NCBI GenBank assembly: GCA_963995505.1
Contig: OZ023181.1
Location: forward strand, 12,520,221-12,584,220
Direction: 5' to 3'
DNA from: Hypericum androsaemum
Taxonomy: Eukaryota; Streptophyta; Magnoliopsida; Malpighiales; Hypericaceae
DNA: 64,000 nucleotides
Shown: piece after piece, positions 45,943 through 57,487 of the stretch
Layout: every line of letters begins with the position of its first letter
Position numbering within the stretch: position 1 is the stretch's first letter
Position numbers and translations under genes: made by a program
The notes under the pieces: generated by a model
Told to the model about the DNA's origin: nothing
What the model saw: only the letters and a program-made list of their open reading frames with translations
Databases searched by the model: none

Positions 45943-48066
45943 TTACCCGGTGAAACCACAAACAATAGCTTCAGTAATACCTTTGTCACCATTGCCTTTA
46001 AGACGGGATGCTGAGGCAAACATCATCATGTATTTTAATACATCCTTTATTCGGTACTCAGAAAGTCCATCTATGGACCATTCACAAATCCGATCACTGG
46101 AGAAGTCGACCGTAGTGAAGACTTCTTCTTCATATTGAAGGTCTACAGGTGAGGGTCTCGGATAATAGTTCTTAGTTTGGGGCGTGTTGGTTACCTTTTT
46201 AAAGGATAGTTTACTAACTTCTGCTGGTACAGATGATTCTCCTACCTCGTTTAAGGTATTTATAGTGAGTTTCTCTTTATCTGATAATCTAAATTTCTCT
46301 AGTCTAGAGGCAAGTTCGTCAATAAATTCATCTCCTAATTTATGACTTTCTTTTTTCAGGATAGGAGGTGGTTTAAACATGATTGCTTCGGATGAGGGTT
46401 TAGGTGGACTATTTTTGGAGGTAGAGGGTGTATCCTTTAAGGGAATTTTTTTTGTGAGTAGATGCTCTATCTTAGCAATTTCGTCTCCCAATGATTTTAG
46501 GAAGAGGTTAGTGTAATTATTTTGTTTAACAACCTGATTAAGGTGGTTCGTGACACTTCCGTCTGTTAACTCCTTTAGATAGGGAGTTGCCTTTACTTGC
46601 TCATCACCAATAGAAACGATTATTGATTGCTCAGGAGGCAAAGAGGCACTTATCAGCTGGTTATTAGTTGTGTGAAAAACTCTTTTATTCTGCAAGACAG
46701 AAATTTGTGGAACTTTATTCGAACTTGGTATTTTATCATATTTGCTTTTGTATTTCTTTGCAAACCATTCAAAGAAATTCTTAATTTTCTTTTGAAGGTT
46801 ATAGTGTATGATGAAAGCATCAACAAAAGCTTGTTGTTGGTTAAGGTTATACCTCCTACAAAACCATATTGTTTTATCCTTGTTTAGAGGATCATAAAAC
46901 TGATTTTTTAATTTTTTAGGGATATTCAATTGTCTTGTGGCCTCTATAGTTAGGATAGAGAAGTCTCTTTCAACTTCTGATGGGTTATAACCCATATCTG
47001 AGGCTGTAGGTGATTCTACCTTTTTCTCCTCAGTGTACTTAGGAGTACTAATCTGAGAAGTAGTTCTAGAAATCCCTTTGAGTTTTAACTCAGTGGTTGG
47101 TGTAGTCATCTTTTCAAGTACCGAAGTGGAAACTCTGGGTTCCATGAAAGGAATAACAGAGGGCATTCTAGGAATTGGATTCCTAAAATATTCGTCAGGT
47201 AGGTTAACTTTGATTTTTCGATCAGAGGAAAATTGTACTGCTATGCTTCCATCTGATTCTTGCCAGATTCCTTTTAAGGATCTTTGTTCTCCTGGAACTG
47301 GTGGTGCTGCTTTTTCTAAAATCCATTCATCAGGAAAAGATAGCTTATCCCATTGAATAGCTTTAGGTACGACAGCGTTAGATCGGTTAAGATCTGTGAG
47401 TAAAAGGGTGGTTTCACCCTTTTGTGAACTTATTAAATTTATCTGGTTTTCAACCTTAGGTGCTATAGTGTTCATAGCTTTATATGAGATCCTGTAGATT
47501 AAGGCTACATGTTCAGATCCATACATCATATCATAGCCGTGGGTTTTAACATTTAATGTTAAAGAATGCATAATTGTCTAATCTTCAAGTGAAACCGAGA
47601 AATTCGGAAAACACTTAAAGAAAATAGGACCGTGAGCTAGATTTGATTCAATGACTCCAATTATAGAGTCTTCTATTTTATTGTGTCTTTGATCGCGAAC
47701 CATGACTAAAGCTGAAGTGTTCAGCCCTGTTCTAGTTAACGGTTTTAAACCTACTTCTACTAATCCAAAATGGAGGTATTTATATTTTTTCTTATGTGAC
47801 TCAATGAGTTTTTCGGAGAGCAAATTAAAATTTGGAAATCCCTCTTTAAGGGATATCGTACGCTCTTCGGTTTTGATCACATAATCAGAAATTAATTTAA
47901 AACTTCCAGACTTATAAATACTAGACAAGGAAGAACATGGCATATTCCATTTGTTTAGCTTTTTTTCTATATTTTCTACAGTTAATATTTCTTTATTTCT
48001 GGGCGGCCTATCAGATAAAGACGAAGAAGAGGAAGAACGAGAAAAACTTTTAGCAAATTTTTCCAT
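45943..48066 (-). pseudogene. Pararetroviral movement-protein region and linker, with in-frame stop
   Basis: The frame starts at 48066 (MEKFAKSFSR) and is interrupted by an in-frame TAG at 47578-47580. It is then open again to a TAA at 45943. The first ~270 residues resemble a 30K-type movement protein, which moves virus through plasmodesmata: LHFGLVEVGLKPL is followed by a beta-rich core. The middle is proline/serine/threonine-rich. The end (ICEWSIDGLSEY) leads towards the capsid domain. The family assignment comes from recognition of these segments, not a search. Confidence 0.78.
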
Positions 48067-48239
48067 AAAAAAGGGCGAATTTTCAAGGCTTCTGCAGTGT
48101 CTAAACGGCTTCCCTGCCTCAACGACAACTTACGCACTATAGCTTCGAAAATTTTTTTTTTATGGACCAAATTTGCGCAAAAGAATCTAACGTCTCCTTC
48201 CCTACGACATGGCTCTGATACCAGATTTCATACTTGGAT
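48067..48239 (-). other. Pararetroviral leader with tRNA-Met primer site (copy 2)
   Basis: On the minus strand TGGTATCAGAGC (48212-48223) is followed by ~145 bp of leader to the ATG at 48066. In caulimovirids this site primes minus-strand DNA and defines the genome origin. The segment 48187-48239 is repeated at 48463-48515. Confidence 0.8.
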
Positions 48240-48462
48240 CGATCATTCAAAAATGGTACGTTAAGGTTACCATTATTGTGGACAAGTCTTACACTCTAGA
48301 AGTTGCTGCCCTTGTTGATTCAGGAGCAGACTTAAATTGCATCAATGAAGGGTTAGTACCCTCTCGATATTTTCAAAAAATAGCCCAGTCTTTATCATCG
48401 GCCAGTAATCAAAATTTGCAGATCAAATACAAATTATCCTCTGCAGAGATCAATGAAGGGTA
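48240..48462 (+). pseudogene. Inverted pararetroviral aspartic protease fragment
   Basis: This plus-strand piece reads ALVDSGADLNCINEG, the DSGAD active-site motif of a caulimovirid protease, within ~70 related residues. It is inverted relative to the rest of the viral copy and sits exactly between two 53-bp direct repeats. The apparent start at 48209 (MALIPDF) is not a real gene start: it comes from the reversed primer-site sequence. Confidence 0.8.
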
Positions 48463-48515
48463 CTAACGTCTCCTTCCCTACGACATGGCTTTGATACCAG
48501 ATTTCATACTTGGAT
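48463..48515. repeat. 53-bp direct repeat (second copy) containing primer-site sequence
   Basis: Matches 48187-48239 with one difference (gctttgatacca at 48488-48499 for gctctgatacca). The two copies flank the inverted protease piece. Confidence 0.85.
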
Positions 48516-49001
48516 ACATATTATTACAAGCTGAGAAGAAAACTTACATAGAGAGAGAGATTACAATAGCAACTCCTGGCTACGGGGTTGCGATGCCCCT
48601 TATTTGCAAACAGAGAAGGAAATATTACAAGTGGGGAGAGTTCTCTTTCTAAAGCACTGGAAGGCTCTGGCTAAGTGATGCCCTCCGCAACTACGAAAGA
48701 TCTATTTATAGCCTAGCAAAAGTAACTACGTGGCCAAAGAGATAAGATAGAATCTTATCTTTACAGAAGTGGCCAAAAGCAAATAGTAAAAGGTACAATA
48801 ATTGAAAGAAAGTTGATGTCGGGTACGCCATGGGCCCCATCGTCACATGCAACGAGTCTTCAATTATCAAAAGGCGACAAGGTAAACTCATTAAGATTTT
48901 TCTGCAGACAACAGGACAGCTCATTAAACTTTTACTGTAGATAATAGGACAGCTCATTAAGCTTTTATTGTAAACTACAGGGCCCTTTTAAAAATCTTTA
49001 C
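48516..49001 (-). promoter_or_regulatory. Pararetroviral intergenic region with TATA box
   Basis: This non-coding ~490 bp lies between the polyprotein tail and the primer site. CTATAAATAG (48702-48711, minus) is a good TATA box, placing a transcript start ~200 nt before the primer site, as expected for a pregenomic RNA promoter. A TGACG motif lies upstream on the same strand near 48840, in the position of as-1-type activator elements (weak evidence). Confidence 0.7.
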
Positions 49002-49440
49002 TCAGTCTCTTCCTTGGTAAAATTCTTCATCAAGAGGGTCATCATCATCTTCAGGATCTTGCGAATCCTGAAAGATAGCCTTGTCCATTTCTTGATTAAT
49101 TTTATTGAGAGCGGCAAGAAGGGATTTTTGGACAAGATCCTTTGAAGAATTACCAACTAGATCTTTAAATAGTTCCTTAAGATCATCTTTAGTATGATTT
49201 CCCTTCTGCATCTTTGAAGGGTTTGCAAGGTTCTTAACCTCTTTAGGGACAAAATCAAACTTCTCCCACCAATGAATAAAAATTCTTCTGACGAGAGTGA
49301 GAGAGTTGAGACTATAACCTTGGTTATCAGTAACCTCATTTTGAAGATGATAATCCCATTTAGCAATCCATGGGATTTGATTTTCTAAAATGAAATTAAT
49401 CAACGAGTCTAAATTTTCAAGCTGGTGATTAACCGCTTTA
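49002..49440 (-). pseudogene. C-terminal tail of pararetroviral polyprotein
   Basis: The minus frame from the satellite boundary (~49440) to a stop at 49002 is ~145 residues, with an ATG at 49403. It contains QIPWIAKWDY and HWWEKFDF and ends in an acidic tail DPEDDDDPLDEEF. Its position directly before the intergenic region fits the end of a caulimovirid polyprotein downstream of RNase H. The product assignment rests on context more than on motif. Confidence 0.65.
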
Positions 49441-49515
49441 TCTTGCCTTATCTTTCCTTTTCTTGCATCATCTTTCCTTTCCTTGCCTTATCTTTCCTTT
49501 TCTTGCATTATCTTT
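49441..49515. repeat. 10-bp satellite, block 4
   Basis: About 75 bp of CTTATCTTTCC/TTTTCTTGCA units lie between the viral fragment and the 5' LTR of D, so the array continues on the far side of the virus. Confidence 0.88.
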
Positions 49516-50024
49516 TGACGTAGGACGTCCCAAATCAAGGTACAAGGACGTGCACAAGGGTGTGCATGAGCTGCATGGGATCCTCAAGTCGTTTATTTAA
49601 TGTGTTGCTTTTATTTCCAAATCTGGATTGTAATAATTAGGACATGTTTCGTTTTCTTTCCTTCTGTTGCTAAAGGGGGTTTAGCAACTAATAATGAGGC
49701 GTGTTAATGTTAGTTATGGCTGTCCTAATATGGACGTGGGAGGGGGAAAGATTGTAACAGCTGGAGCCTTAATTTCTGGCTGGAATTTAGCTCGTTTAAA
49801 TTGAGCATCACAAAGAAGGAAAGGACATGTTGAATTAATCCAGAATATTCTGAGTTTGCTAAGGCAAAGAGGAGCACGTTTTGTGCTTGTTGTTTTCTGC
49901 CTTTGATTGGCCGCCTAGCAATAGGCAAACCTCAGTCACCCTACGAAAGTTGGTGATTGTTGTAGATCTTCATTGAGTTCGTTCCAGAATTCACCAACAC
50001 ACAAGTTAATTCCGCTGTGCAACA
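49516..50024 (+). repeat. 5' LTR of D
   Basis: This ~509-bp LTR begins TGACGTAGGACG and ends about GTGCAACA. The right edge is inferred from the primer site at 50030-50041, because no second LTR is available for comparison. Confidence 0.78.
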
Positions 50025-50201
50025 TTAGGTGGTATCAGAGCATAGATTACGATCAGATCAGTTTCTACATTGATCTTGAGTGAACGCTATCACCACAGAG
50101 AGTTGTGAGAGACCCTACCTACGAGCCGATCCACAAGGTTTCGCGATCCCCTGATCCGTGCCTCTAATACCAAACCAAGCTCCACCAGAATCCGATGCAC
50201 T

Positions 50202-52634
50202 ATGGCCGACCCCATGGACAACCAGAATCCGGATCTACGTCAAAGATTTGACACCTTGGAGGCTGCCATCTTGGAGATCCGCACACAGCTTGCTAATTTG
50301 GTGGTGCAACCTCCAGCACCCCCCCTCCAGTGGTACGTAATCCACCTTTAGATCTTGATGAAGATGGGGATGTAGAATCTGATGCTACGTTGGATGTGAG
50401 GAGGGGAGGAAGGGCTGTACGTGGGTTGAGAGGACGTGGGAGAGGAGATGGAGGCCGTGGTGATGCTGGCCGTGGCCCTAGGAGGGAGGTGTATAGAATG
50501 GATGATCGTGGAGATGATTATGTTAGGAGGATAGATCGTCCGTTTAAAATGAACATTGAGAAGTTTTATGGGGAGGCAGATGTGGAAGCCTTTCTGAATT
50601 GGCTTGACTCCGTAGAGAAGTATTTTGATTGTATGGAGCTCACGGAAGAACAAAAAGTAAGCTACGTTGCTTTCAAGCTAGAATCTGGTGCTGCGGTGTG
50701 GTGGCGTAAAGAGCAAGAATCTCGCAGAAGGAGAGGTGATCTACCTATTCGTGATTGGCCAACCATGGAGCAAGCACTTAGGGAAAGATTTCTGCCCGTA
50801 GACTATCATCAGACTTTGTTCTCCCAGTTCTTGTCTTGCACGCAAGGTAACAAGTCTGTTGATGAGTATATTGCTGAATTTATGAGATTGGCTGCCCGGA
50901 ATGATGTGGAAGAACATGAGGACCAAATGATTGCGAGGTTCATTGATGGCTTGCACTATGAAGTGAAGAGTCGTATGGAGTTTGACACGTTCCTGTATTT
51001 CCAAGACGTGTGCAACAAGGCACGCAAGATTGGAGCTGCCCTAAAGAAGAAGAGAGTGGTTGGCAATCGTTACACCCCTGGCCAGACTTCAAATTTTGCT
51101 CGTGGACCAGAAAAGAACCCCACGCCAACTGGAGATGCAAGAGTTGTGCCTCGGCCCAGGCCAGCCCTTTCTAATACCGAGCAAGTTCAGAGGAAAGGCA
51201 AGGAGGTTGCTGAAGGTTCTTCGCGAACAAAATGCTTCAAGTGCAATGAAATAGGGCACAGATCAAGTGAGTGTCCAAAAAGAAAGTTTGTGCAATTGTG
51301 TGAGGCTGAAGGAGATCAGGAGGATGCTCTCTTTTGCGCACCTGTTGAGGAAAGTGAGGAGGAGTCACAAGATGAATTTGGTGATGATGAGGAATACTGT
51401 GGAGTCATGAGGAAGTTGGCTTTGTCCGTGGAGAAAAAAGATGCAACTCAGCGTCACAACCTGTTCCGCACAAGATGTCATGTAGGAAAGGAAGTTTTTG
51501 ATGTTATTGTTGATGGAGGAAGTCAGGAGAACTTCATAAGTGCAAGCACGGTGGAGAAACTCGGGTTGAAAACCACCCCACATCCTGCTCCTTACTCTAT
51601 TGGGTGGGTGCAATCTGGAGGAAGTATTCGGGTTGATTCACGTTGCCAAGTGCCAATCTCCATTGGACAATTCACTGATGTTGTGACTTGCGATGTGCTT
51701 TGCATGGATGCATGCAATATTCTGCTTGGGAGGCCTTGGGAGTATGATAATAAGGCAGTGCATAAGGGAGAGGAGAACACGTACGAAGTGATTAAAAATG
51801 GTCAGAAGTTCACGTTGCTTCCAAGAAAACCGAAGAATCTTGGCAAGAAGGGGAGCAACCTTGTGCAAATGGTGACGCTACTGACTTCGTTCAAGGAATT
51901 CCAACTCTCCCTAAAGGAGGCAGGAGTATGCCACGTCCTTCTATTGGACAACATTCTGAAGCAAGACACAAGGAGCAAAGAAGTCCTTCCATACGAAGTC
52001 CAAGTGCTCCTACGAGACTTCGTGGATGTCTTTCCCTCAGATCTGCCTAAGGGACTACCTCCTATGCGTGAAATTCAGCACAACATTGACCTTGTTCCAG
52101 GTGCCACCCTCCCAAGTTTACCTCATTATAAAATGAGTCCTGAAGAGCACAAAGTTTTAAAGTTGCAAGTGCAAGAGCTTCTGGAGCGTGGATCAATACG
52201 TGAGAGCCTTAGTCCTTGTGGAGTTCCTGCCTTGTTAGTTCCTAAAAAGGATGGCTCTTGGCGAATGTGCGTGGACAGCAGAGCCATCAACAAGATCACA
52301 GTGGGGTATAGATTTCCTATCCCTAGACTTGAAGATATGCTTGATAATCTGAGTGGTTCCACTATTTTCTCTAAGATAGATTTAAAAAGTGGTTACCATC
52401 AGATTAGAATAAGGCCTGGTGATGAGTGGAAAACGGCCTTTAAGACCAAGGAGGGGCTGTACGAATGGTTGGTCATGCCATTCGGGTTGACAAATGCCCC
52501 TAGTACGTTTATGAGGCTGATGCACCAAGTTTTACGACCATTTCTTGATAAGTTTGTGGTGGTCTATTTTGATGACATTCTGGTGTATAGCAAGACGAAA
52601 GAAGATCATGTCAAGCACCTTCGTGAAGTCCTTG
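50202..52634 (+). pseudogene. gag-pol: Gag-PR-RT(N-terminal) of D, frameshifted and interrupted
   Basis: The gag start is the ATG at 50202 (MADPMDNQNPD). A base is missing in the C-run near 50318-50325, so the frame shifts and the main ORF appears only from 50330. Gag includes an RG-rich stretch and CCHC CFKCNEIGHRSSEC (~51234). Protease IVDGGSQENFIS follows (~51505), then RT with [20 protein letters not shown] and catalytic [10 protein letters not shown] (~52564). Coding stops where C is inserted (CCTTG, 52630-52634). Joining to 57488 restores a continuous RT frame ([10 protein letters not shown]). Confidence 0.9.
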
Positions 52635-53120
52635 TGACGTAGCTAGAAACGTAGCGGACAAACTTGGAACTGAGTTCGGACCAACAAGATAAACCTTCAG
52701 CCAAATCCTTCCGAATTTGATTGAAGATTGGCCTAAAAGTTTAGGCAGCCAGCAAAGGGCAAAGACTCTAACACGACATATGCAAATCCATGCATAATAG
52801 GGAGCTAAACTCACGGAAGTTTTGGGATTAAAATCTGTCTTCTTTATTCAGGAAAACGAGTTTAAATAGGCCAAGCAAGACCTTTCAAACGACGGTGGCA
52901 GTTACAAATCCTTCCAGCTGCCACAAATGATAACTAACGCCTTAAAGGCGTCACAAATGCTAGCTAAGGCCTTAAAGGCATTTATTCCGCACATCTAATG
53001 GCTGCATGCACACGTTACATCCAGCCATGCATACGTAAAGAAACCAAGGTCAACACAACCAGGTATGATGTGCACAAACGCACTTATTCAAACGTGAGAA
53101 AATAAAGATGTCCTACATCA
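52635..53120 (-). repeat. 3' LTR of C
   Basis: A 486-bp LTR differing from 56997-57482 at about three positions. On minus it begins TGATGTAGGACATC and ends GCTACGTCA. It is unrelated by eye to the LTR of B despite the shared leader and gag. Confidence 0.93.
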
Positions 53121-53131
53121 TCCTCCCCTTC

Positions 53132-55590
53132 TTAGGATGAAGCTTGACCACGAGCAGCAAGACGGGAGGGCACGGGAAAGGCATCGAAATATGGGGTAAG
53201 ATCAGCAACGTTGAAGCTCTTTGACACTCCAAACTCGTCCGGAAGATCAATCACATAGGCATTGTCACTTATGCGCCTGAGCACCTTGAATGGCCCGAAC
53301 TTCCGAGCTTGCAACTTGCCCCCCATGTTACTTGGCATCCTTTCCTTCCTAAAGTGAACCATAACTTGCTCACCTGGTTGGAAAATCTGCACTCGCCTGT
53401 GCGCATCGACTCGTGCCTTCTCCTTGCTATAAGCCTCTTCCAACCTTTTGCGGACGCCATCAATGACACCTTGAGCTTGCTCCGCGAAGTCAACCGCATT
53501 GGGATGTGCTTTAGGAAACTTGGGGACTGAGGCAACATCAACAAAGTGGTTAGGCTCCTTCGTATACACCAAAGAGAAAGGTGTCTTCCCTGTAACACGA
53601 TGAACCGCTCCATTGTAAGCAAACTCCGCAATGGGCAAGGCCAAGTCCCATTGTCTCTTCTTCTCATGACATAAGCTTCGTAGCATATTGCCAAGGGTTC
53701 TATTGGTAACCTCGGTCTGCCCATCAGTTTGTGGATGAGCCGTGGTGCTAAATTAGAGGGTTGCTTCAAACATCTTCCAAAGAGTCTTCCAAAAGCTGGC
53801 TAGGAACTTGACATCCCGATCAGAAGTGATGGTTTTAGGCACTCCATGCAATCTCACCACCTCCTTAAAGAAATGCTTGGCAATTCCATGCGCATCATTA
53901 GTCTTCTTGCAAGGAACGAAGTGTGCCATCTTGGATAACCTGTCCACAATCACAAAAATAGAATCCACACCACGAGGGGTGCGGGGTAAGCCAAGTATGA
54001 AATCCATACTGAGATCTTCCCAAATTGCTTTTGGAATAGGCAACGGTGTATAGAGGCCCGTGTTATGCACAGTGCCTTTAGTCTCTTGGCAGACCCTACA
54101 ATGCTTGACCATGCGAGCCACATCTCTTGCCATCCTTGGCCAATAAAAACGAGCAACCAAGGCTGCCATTGTCTTATCCCTTCCCAAATGAGCTGAGAGA
54201 CCTCCTCCGTGCATTTCCCACATCAAATGTTCTCGGAGGGAGGTCTTTGGAATGCACAATTGATTCCCTCGCATAAGGAAACCATCATGCACAAAATAAT
54301 CTGCCACGGCCCTTCCATTTGTGCATTGATCCCAAATCACTCCAAAATCTTCGTCTTCCTCATAGAGTTCTTTTAAGCACTCAAAGGCAGTGATCGAACC
54401 TTTAAGCTCGACAAGAAGGCTCTCTCTCCTGCTCAATGCATCAGCCACAATATTCTGAGTCCCACTCTTATGAGCAATCTTGAATGGGAACTTTTGCAAG
54501 TACGTGCTCCACCTCGCATGCATATGGTTGCTCAGCTTGGATTGATCATTCAAAAACTTGAGGGCTTTATGATCAGTGTACAACACGAATTCTTTCCCAA
54601 TCAGATAGTGCTCCCACGTCTTCAGAGCTCTAAACACGGCATAAAATTCTTGTTCATAGGTGGACCAGGTCTGCCTATGCTCACTTAGCTTTTCACTAAA
54701 GAAAGCTATCGGACGCTTCTCTTGAGACAACACAGCTCCAATTCCCATACCGCAGGCATCTACATCAACCTGAAACAACTTAGAAAAATCAGGAAGTGCA
54801 AGTACCGGGGCTGAGCTTAATTTCTCTTTAAGCTCTTCAAAAGCTTCACGGGCCGCTCCCCCCCATTCAAATTTAGCTTGCTTCTTCAACAAGGAAGTCA
54901 ATGGTGCGGCAATAGAGCTAAAGTTGCGAATAAATCTTCGATAGAACGTGGCTAATCCGAGGAAACTCCGCACTTGCCTCACATTAAGGGGAGTAGGCCA
55001 CCTCTGAATGGCCTCAATCTTGGCCTGATCAACCTGCACTCCTTCTTTCCCCACAACAAAACCAAGAAACACAAGTTTTTCTTTCCAAAAGATGCACTTT
55101 TTCAGGTTCACAACGAGGCTGTTACCTTTTAGAGCTTCAAAAACGTGCATCAAGTGTTCTCGATGTTCTTCTTCTGACTTGCTATACACCAAGATATCAT
55201 CGAAATATACCACCACGAACCGATCAAGGAAGGGTTTCAAGACTTGGTGCATCAGTCTCATGAAGGTGCTTGGTGCGTTCGTCAAGCCAAAGGGCATGAC
55301 CAACCACTCGTACAAGCCATCTCGAGTCTTGAAAGCCGTTTTCCACTCGTCCCCAGGGCGGATTCTGATCTGGTGATAGCCACTCTTCAAGTCTATCTTC
55401 GAGAACACAACAGATCCACTCAAATTATCAAGCATATCATCAAGACGAGGGATAGGGAATCTGTACCCTATGGTTATTTTGTTGATTGCTCGACTGTCCA
55501 CACACATTCTCCACGTACCATCCTTCTTGGGTACCAAAAGAGCGGGCACACCTCCTCTCCTACATGGCATCGAGTCCGAAACAAATTGTG
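53132..55590 (-). pseudogene. pol: RT(C-terminal part)-RNase H-integrase of C
   Basis: Reading from about 55590 down, this begins within RT at [22 protein letters not shown]. Catalytic [13 protein letters not shown], RNase H ([21 protein letters not shown]) and integrase follow. Integrase has its HHCC and the D motifs [10 protein letters not shown] and TSDRDVKF. A stop in [11 protein letters not shown] context at 53753 (ATL then stop) breaks integrase, and the remaining C-terminal part is open from 53686 to 53132, ending SRLAARGQASS. No initiation codon of its own is expected, because it was part of the gag-pol frame. Confidence 0.9.
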
Positions 55591-56823
55591 ACGTTGAGAC
55601 TCGTTACCTTTTGAGGTTGTCAAAACCAGCTTCCGCATAACACCACAATACTCCTCCCCTTCTTCGGACATTTCATCCTCCTCCTCACTACTTCCTCCTA
55701 CGGGTGCACAAAGGTAGGATCCAGCCTGCTCTTCATCCGAATTTTCCTTTTCACACAATTGGTTAAATTTCCTTCTAGGGCATTCGCTGGATTTGTGTCC
55801 CATCTCATTGCACTTAAAACAACGAAAGTTTGAGGAACTTGATGCCACTTCCTTACCTTTCCTTGATGCTACCACAGGGGCAGGCTTGCTTGGAAGGGGT
55901 TTAGGCTCGGATGCGTGAGGTGCACTCCTCTCCACTCCTCCTCTTGCAACGGTGGACATCTGACCAGGGCCTGAAAAACGAGTTGGCACCACTTTCTTCT
56001 TCCTCAAGGCAGCCCCTATCTTACGTGCCTTGGCACACGCATCGTTGAAAAACAAAAACGTGTCAAACTCCATCTTGCTCTTGATCTCATAACTGAGGCC
56101 CTCAACAAACCGTGCAATCATCTGATCCTCATTCTCTTCCACATCGTTCCTCGACGCCAACCTCATGAATTCAGTCATGTACTCTTCCACCGAACGATTT
56201 CCTTGAGTGCACGTAAGGAATTGACTGTAGAGGGTCTGATGGTAGTCCACTGGCAAAAACCTCTCCCTCAAGGCTTGCTCCATGGTCGGCCAGTCTCTGA
56301 TTGGTAGATCTCCTCTTCTCCTACGAGACTCTTGTTCCTTCCTCCACCACACGGCAGCTCCGGACTCTAGCTTGAAGGCTACGTAGCTCACCTTCTGTTC
56401 TTCCGTGAGTTGCATGCAATCAAAATATTTTTCCACCGAGTCCAACCAGTTGAGAAAGCCTTCTACGTCCGCATCACCATAGAATTTCTCTATGTTCATT
56501 TTGAAAGGACGATCCACCCTTCTATATTCTCCTCCGCGCTCATAATCCTCCCTATAGACTTCTCTTCCAGGAACACGTCCCAGATCACCGTGTCTACCAC
56601 CTCCTCTACCTCGTCCCCTCAACACTCTCCCTGCCCTTCTCACATTAAGGGTAGCATCAGAATCTACATCCTCCTCTTCCTCTCTTTGTTCATTACGTAC
56701 CCCAGCTGGAGGGGGTTGCACCGCGAGGTTGTCCAGGCGGGTAAGGATGGCCTGAATTGCCGCCTCCATTTGAGTGAATCTCTGGTTCATATCGGGTCTT
56801 GGAGTGTCATTAGGATCGGCCAT
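55474..56823 (-). CDS. gag: Gag of C, running out of frame into RT
   Basis: The ORF is 449 codons from [11 protein letters not shown], almost identical to the B gag: RG-rich segment, retrotransposon Gag core, [18 protein letters not shown]. After HVGEEVC, where protease should begin, a deletion joins it to RT DNA in another frame (PLFWYPRR...), giving ~25 spurious residues before the stop. Protease and ~200 codons are lost. A GGTGTGCC-like stretch near 55555-55565 may mark microhomology at the junction. Confidence 0.9.
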   Translation of the reverse strand: MADPNDTPRPDMNQRFTQMEAAIQAILTRLDNLAVQPPPAGVRNEQREEEEDVDSDATLNVRRAGRVLRGRGRGGGRHGDLGRVPGREVYREDYERGGEYRRVDRPFKMNIEKFYGDADVEGFLNWLDSVEKYFDCMQLTEEQKVSYVAFKLESGAAVWWRKEQESRRRRGDLPIRDWPTMEQALRERFLPVDYHQTLYSQFLTCTQGNRSVEEYMTEFMRLASRNDVEENEDQMIARFVEGLSYEIKSKMEFDTFLFFNDACAKARKIGAALRKKKVVPTRFSGPGQMSTVARGGVERSAPHASEPKPLPSKPAPVVASRKGKEVASSSSNFRCFKCNEMGHKSSECPRRKFNQLCEKENSDEEQAGSYLCAPVGGSSEEEDEMSEEGEEYCGVMRKLVLTTSKGNESQRHNLFRTRCHVGEEVCPLFWYPRRMVRGECVWTVEQSTK

Positions 56824-56996
56824 ATTGCAACGGATTTTGGTGGTGCTAGGTGGGTAAGAATGAGACTTGGATCAGGAGATCACAAAGTCTTGTGGATCGG
56901 TTCGTAGATGGGGCTCTCTCAAACTCACTAGGTGATAGCATTCACTCCCGATCAATATGGGAATTGATCTGATCGTATTCAGGCTCTGATACCACT
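56824..56996 (-). other. Leader and primer site of C
   Basis: A 173-bp leader is practically identical to that of B (1594-1766). It includes the primer site (56983-56994) and the following GAATACGATCAGATC stretch, even though the adjoining LTRs are unrelated. Confidence 0.9.
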
Positions 56997-57482
56997 TGAC
57001 GTAGCTAGAAACGTAGCGGACAAACTTGGAACTGAGTTCGGACCAACAAGATAAACCTTCAGCCAAATCCTTCCGAATTTGATTGAAGATTGGCCTAAAA
57101 GTTTAGGCAGCCAGCAAAGGGCAAAGACTCTAACACGACATATGCAAATCCATGCATAAAAGGGAGCTAAACTCACGGAAGTTTTGGGATTAAAATCTCT
57201 CTTCTTTATTCAGGAAAACGAGTTTAAATAGGCCAAGCAAGACCTTTCAAACGACGGTGGCAGTTACAAATCCTTCCAGCTGCCACAAATGATAACTAAC
57301 GCCTTAAAGGCGTCACAAATGCTAGCTAAGGCCTTAAAGGCATTTATTCCGCACATCTAATGGCTGCATGCACACGTTACATCCAGCCATGCATACGTAA
57401 AGAAACCAAGGTCAACACAACCAGGTATGATGTGCAAAAACGCACTTATTCAAACGTGAGAAAATAAAGATGTCCTACATCA
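56997..57482 (-). repeat. 5' LTR of C
   Basis: A 486-bp LTR. On minus, TATTTAAA (57223-57230) is followed by AATAAA (57205-57210), the same promoter/poly(A) spacing seen in A-family LTRs. Confidence 0.92.
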
Positions 57483-57487
57483 TCTTG

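Larger units (their letters stand above)
44632..49440 (-). other. Endogenous pararetrovirus (Caulimoviridae) fragment, rearranged
   Basis: This is a ~4.8-kb degraded copy of a plant pararetrovirus flanked on both sides by satellite. In minus-strand order it has: polyprotein tail, intergenic region with promoter, first primer-site copy, inverted protease piece, second primer-site copy, leader, movement-protein region, coat protein. Reverse transcriptase and RNase H are missing. Movement and coat regions lie in one frame, broken by stops at 47578 and 45943, which suggests a petuvirus/florendovirus-like single-polyprotein genome. No LTRs and no target duplication were found, as expected for these integrants. 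It cannot encode a functional virus as it stands. Confidence 0.88.
52635..57482 (-). mobile_element. Element C (MADP-family Ty3/gypsy), gag fused to RT by deletion
   Basis: A 4848-bp minus-strand element with 486-bp LTRs at 52635-53120 (3') and 56997-57482 (5'). It has a primer site at 56983-56994 and a polypurine tract at 53121-53133 (AAGAAGGGGAGGA on minus). Target duplication is CCTTG/TCTTG (52630-52634, 57483-57487), 4 of 5 bases matching. Protease and the N-terminal part of RT are deleted. It is inserted in the RT of D, antisense. Confidence 0.92.

Noticed and set aside
48209..48466. Plus-strand 85-codon ORF as a stand-alone protease gene.
   Set aside because: Its first ~10 codons come from reversed primer-site sequence. 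Only the middle is a protease fragment.
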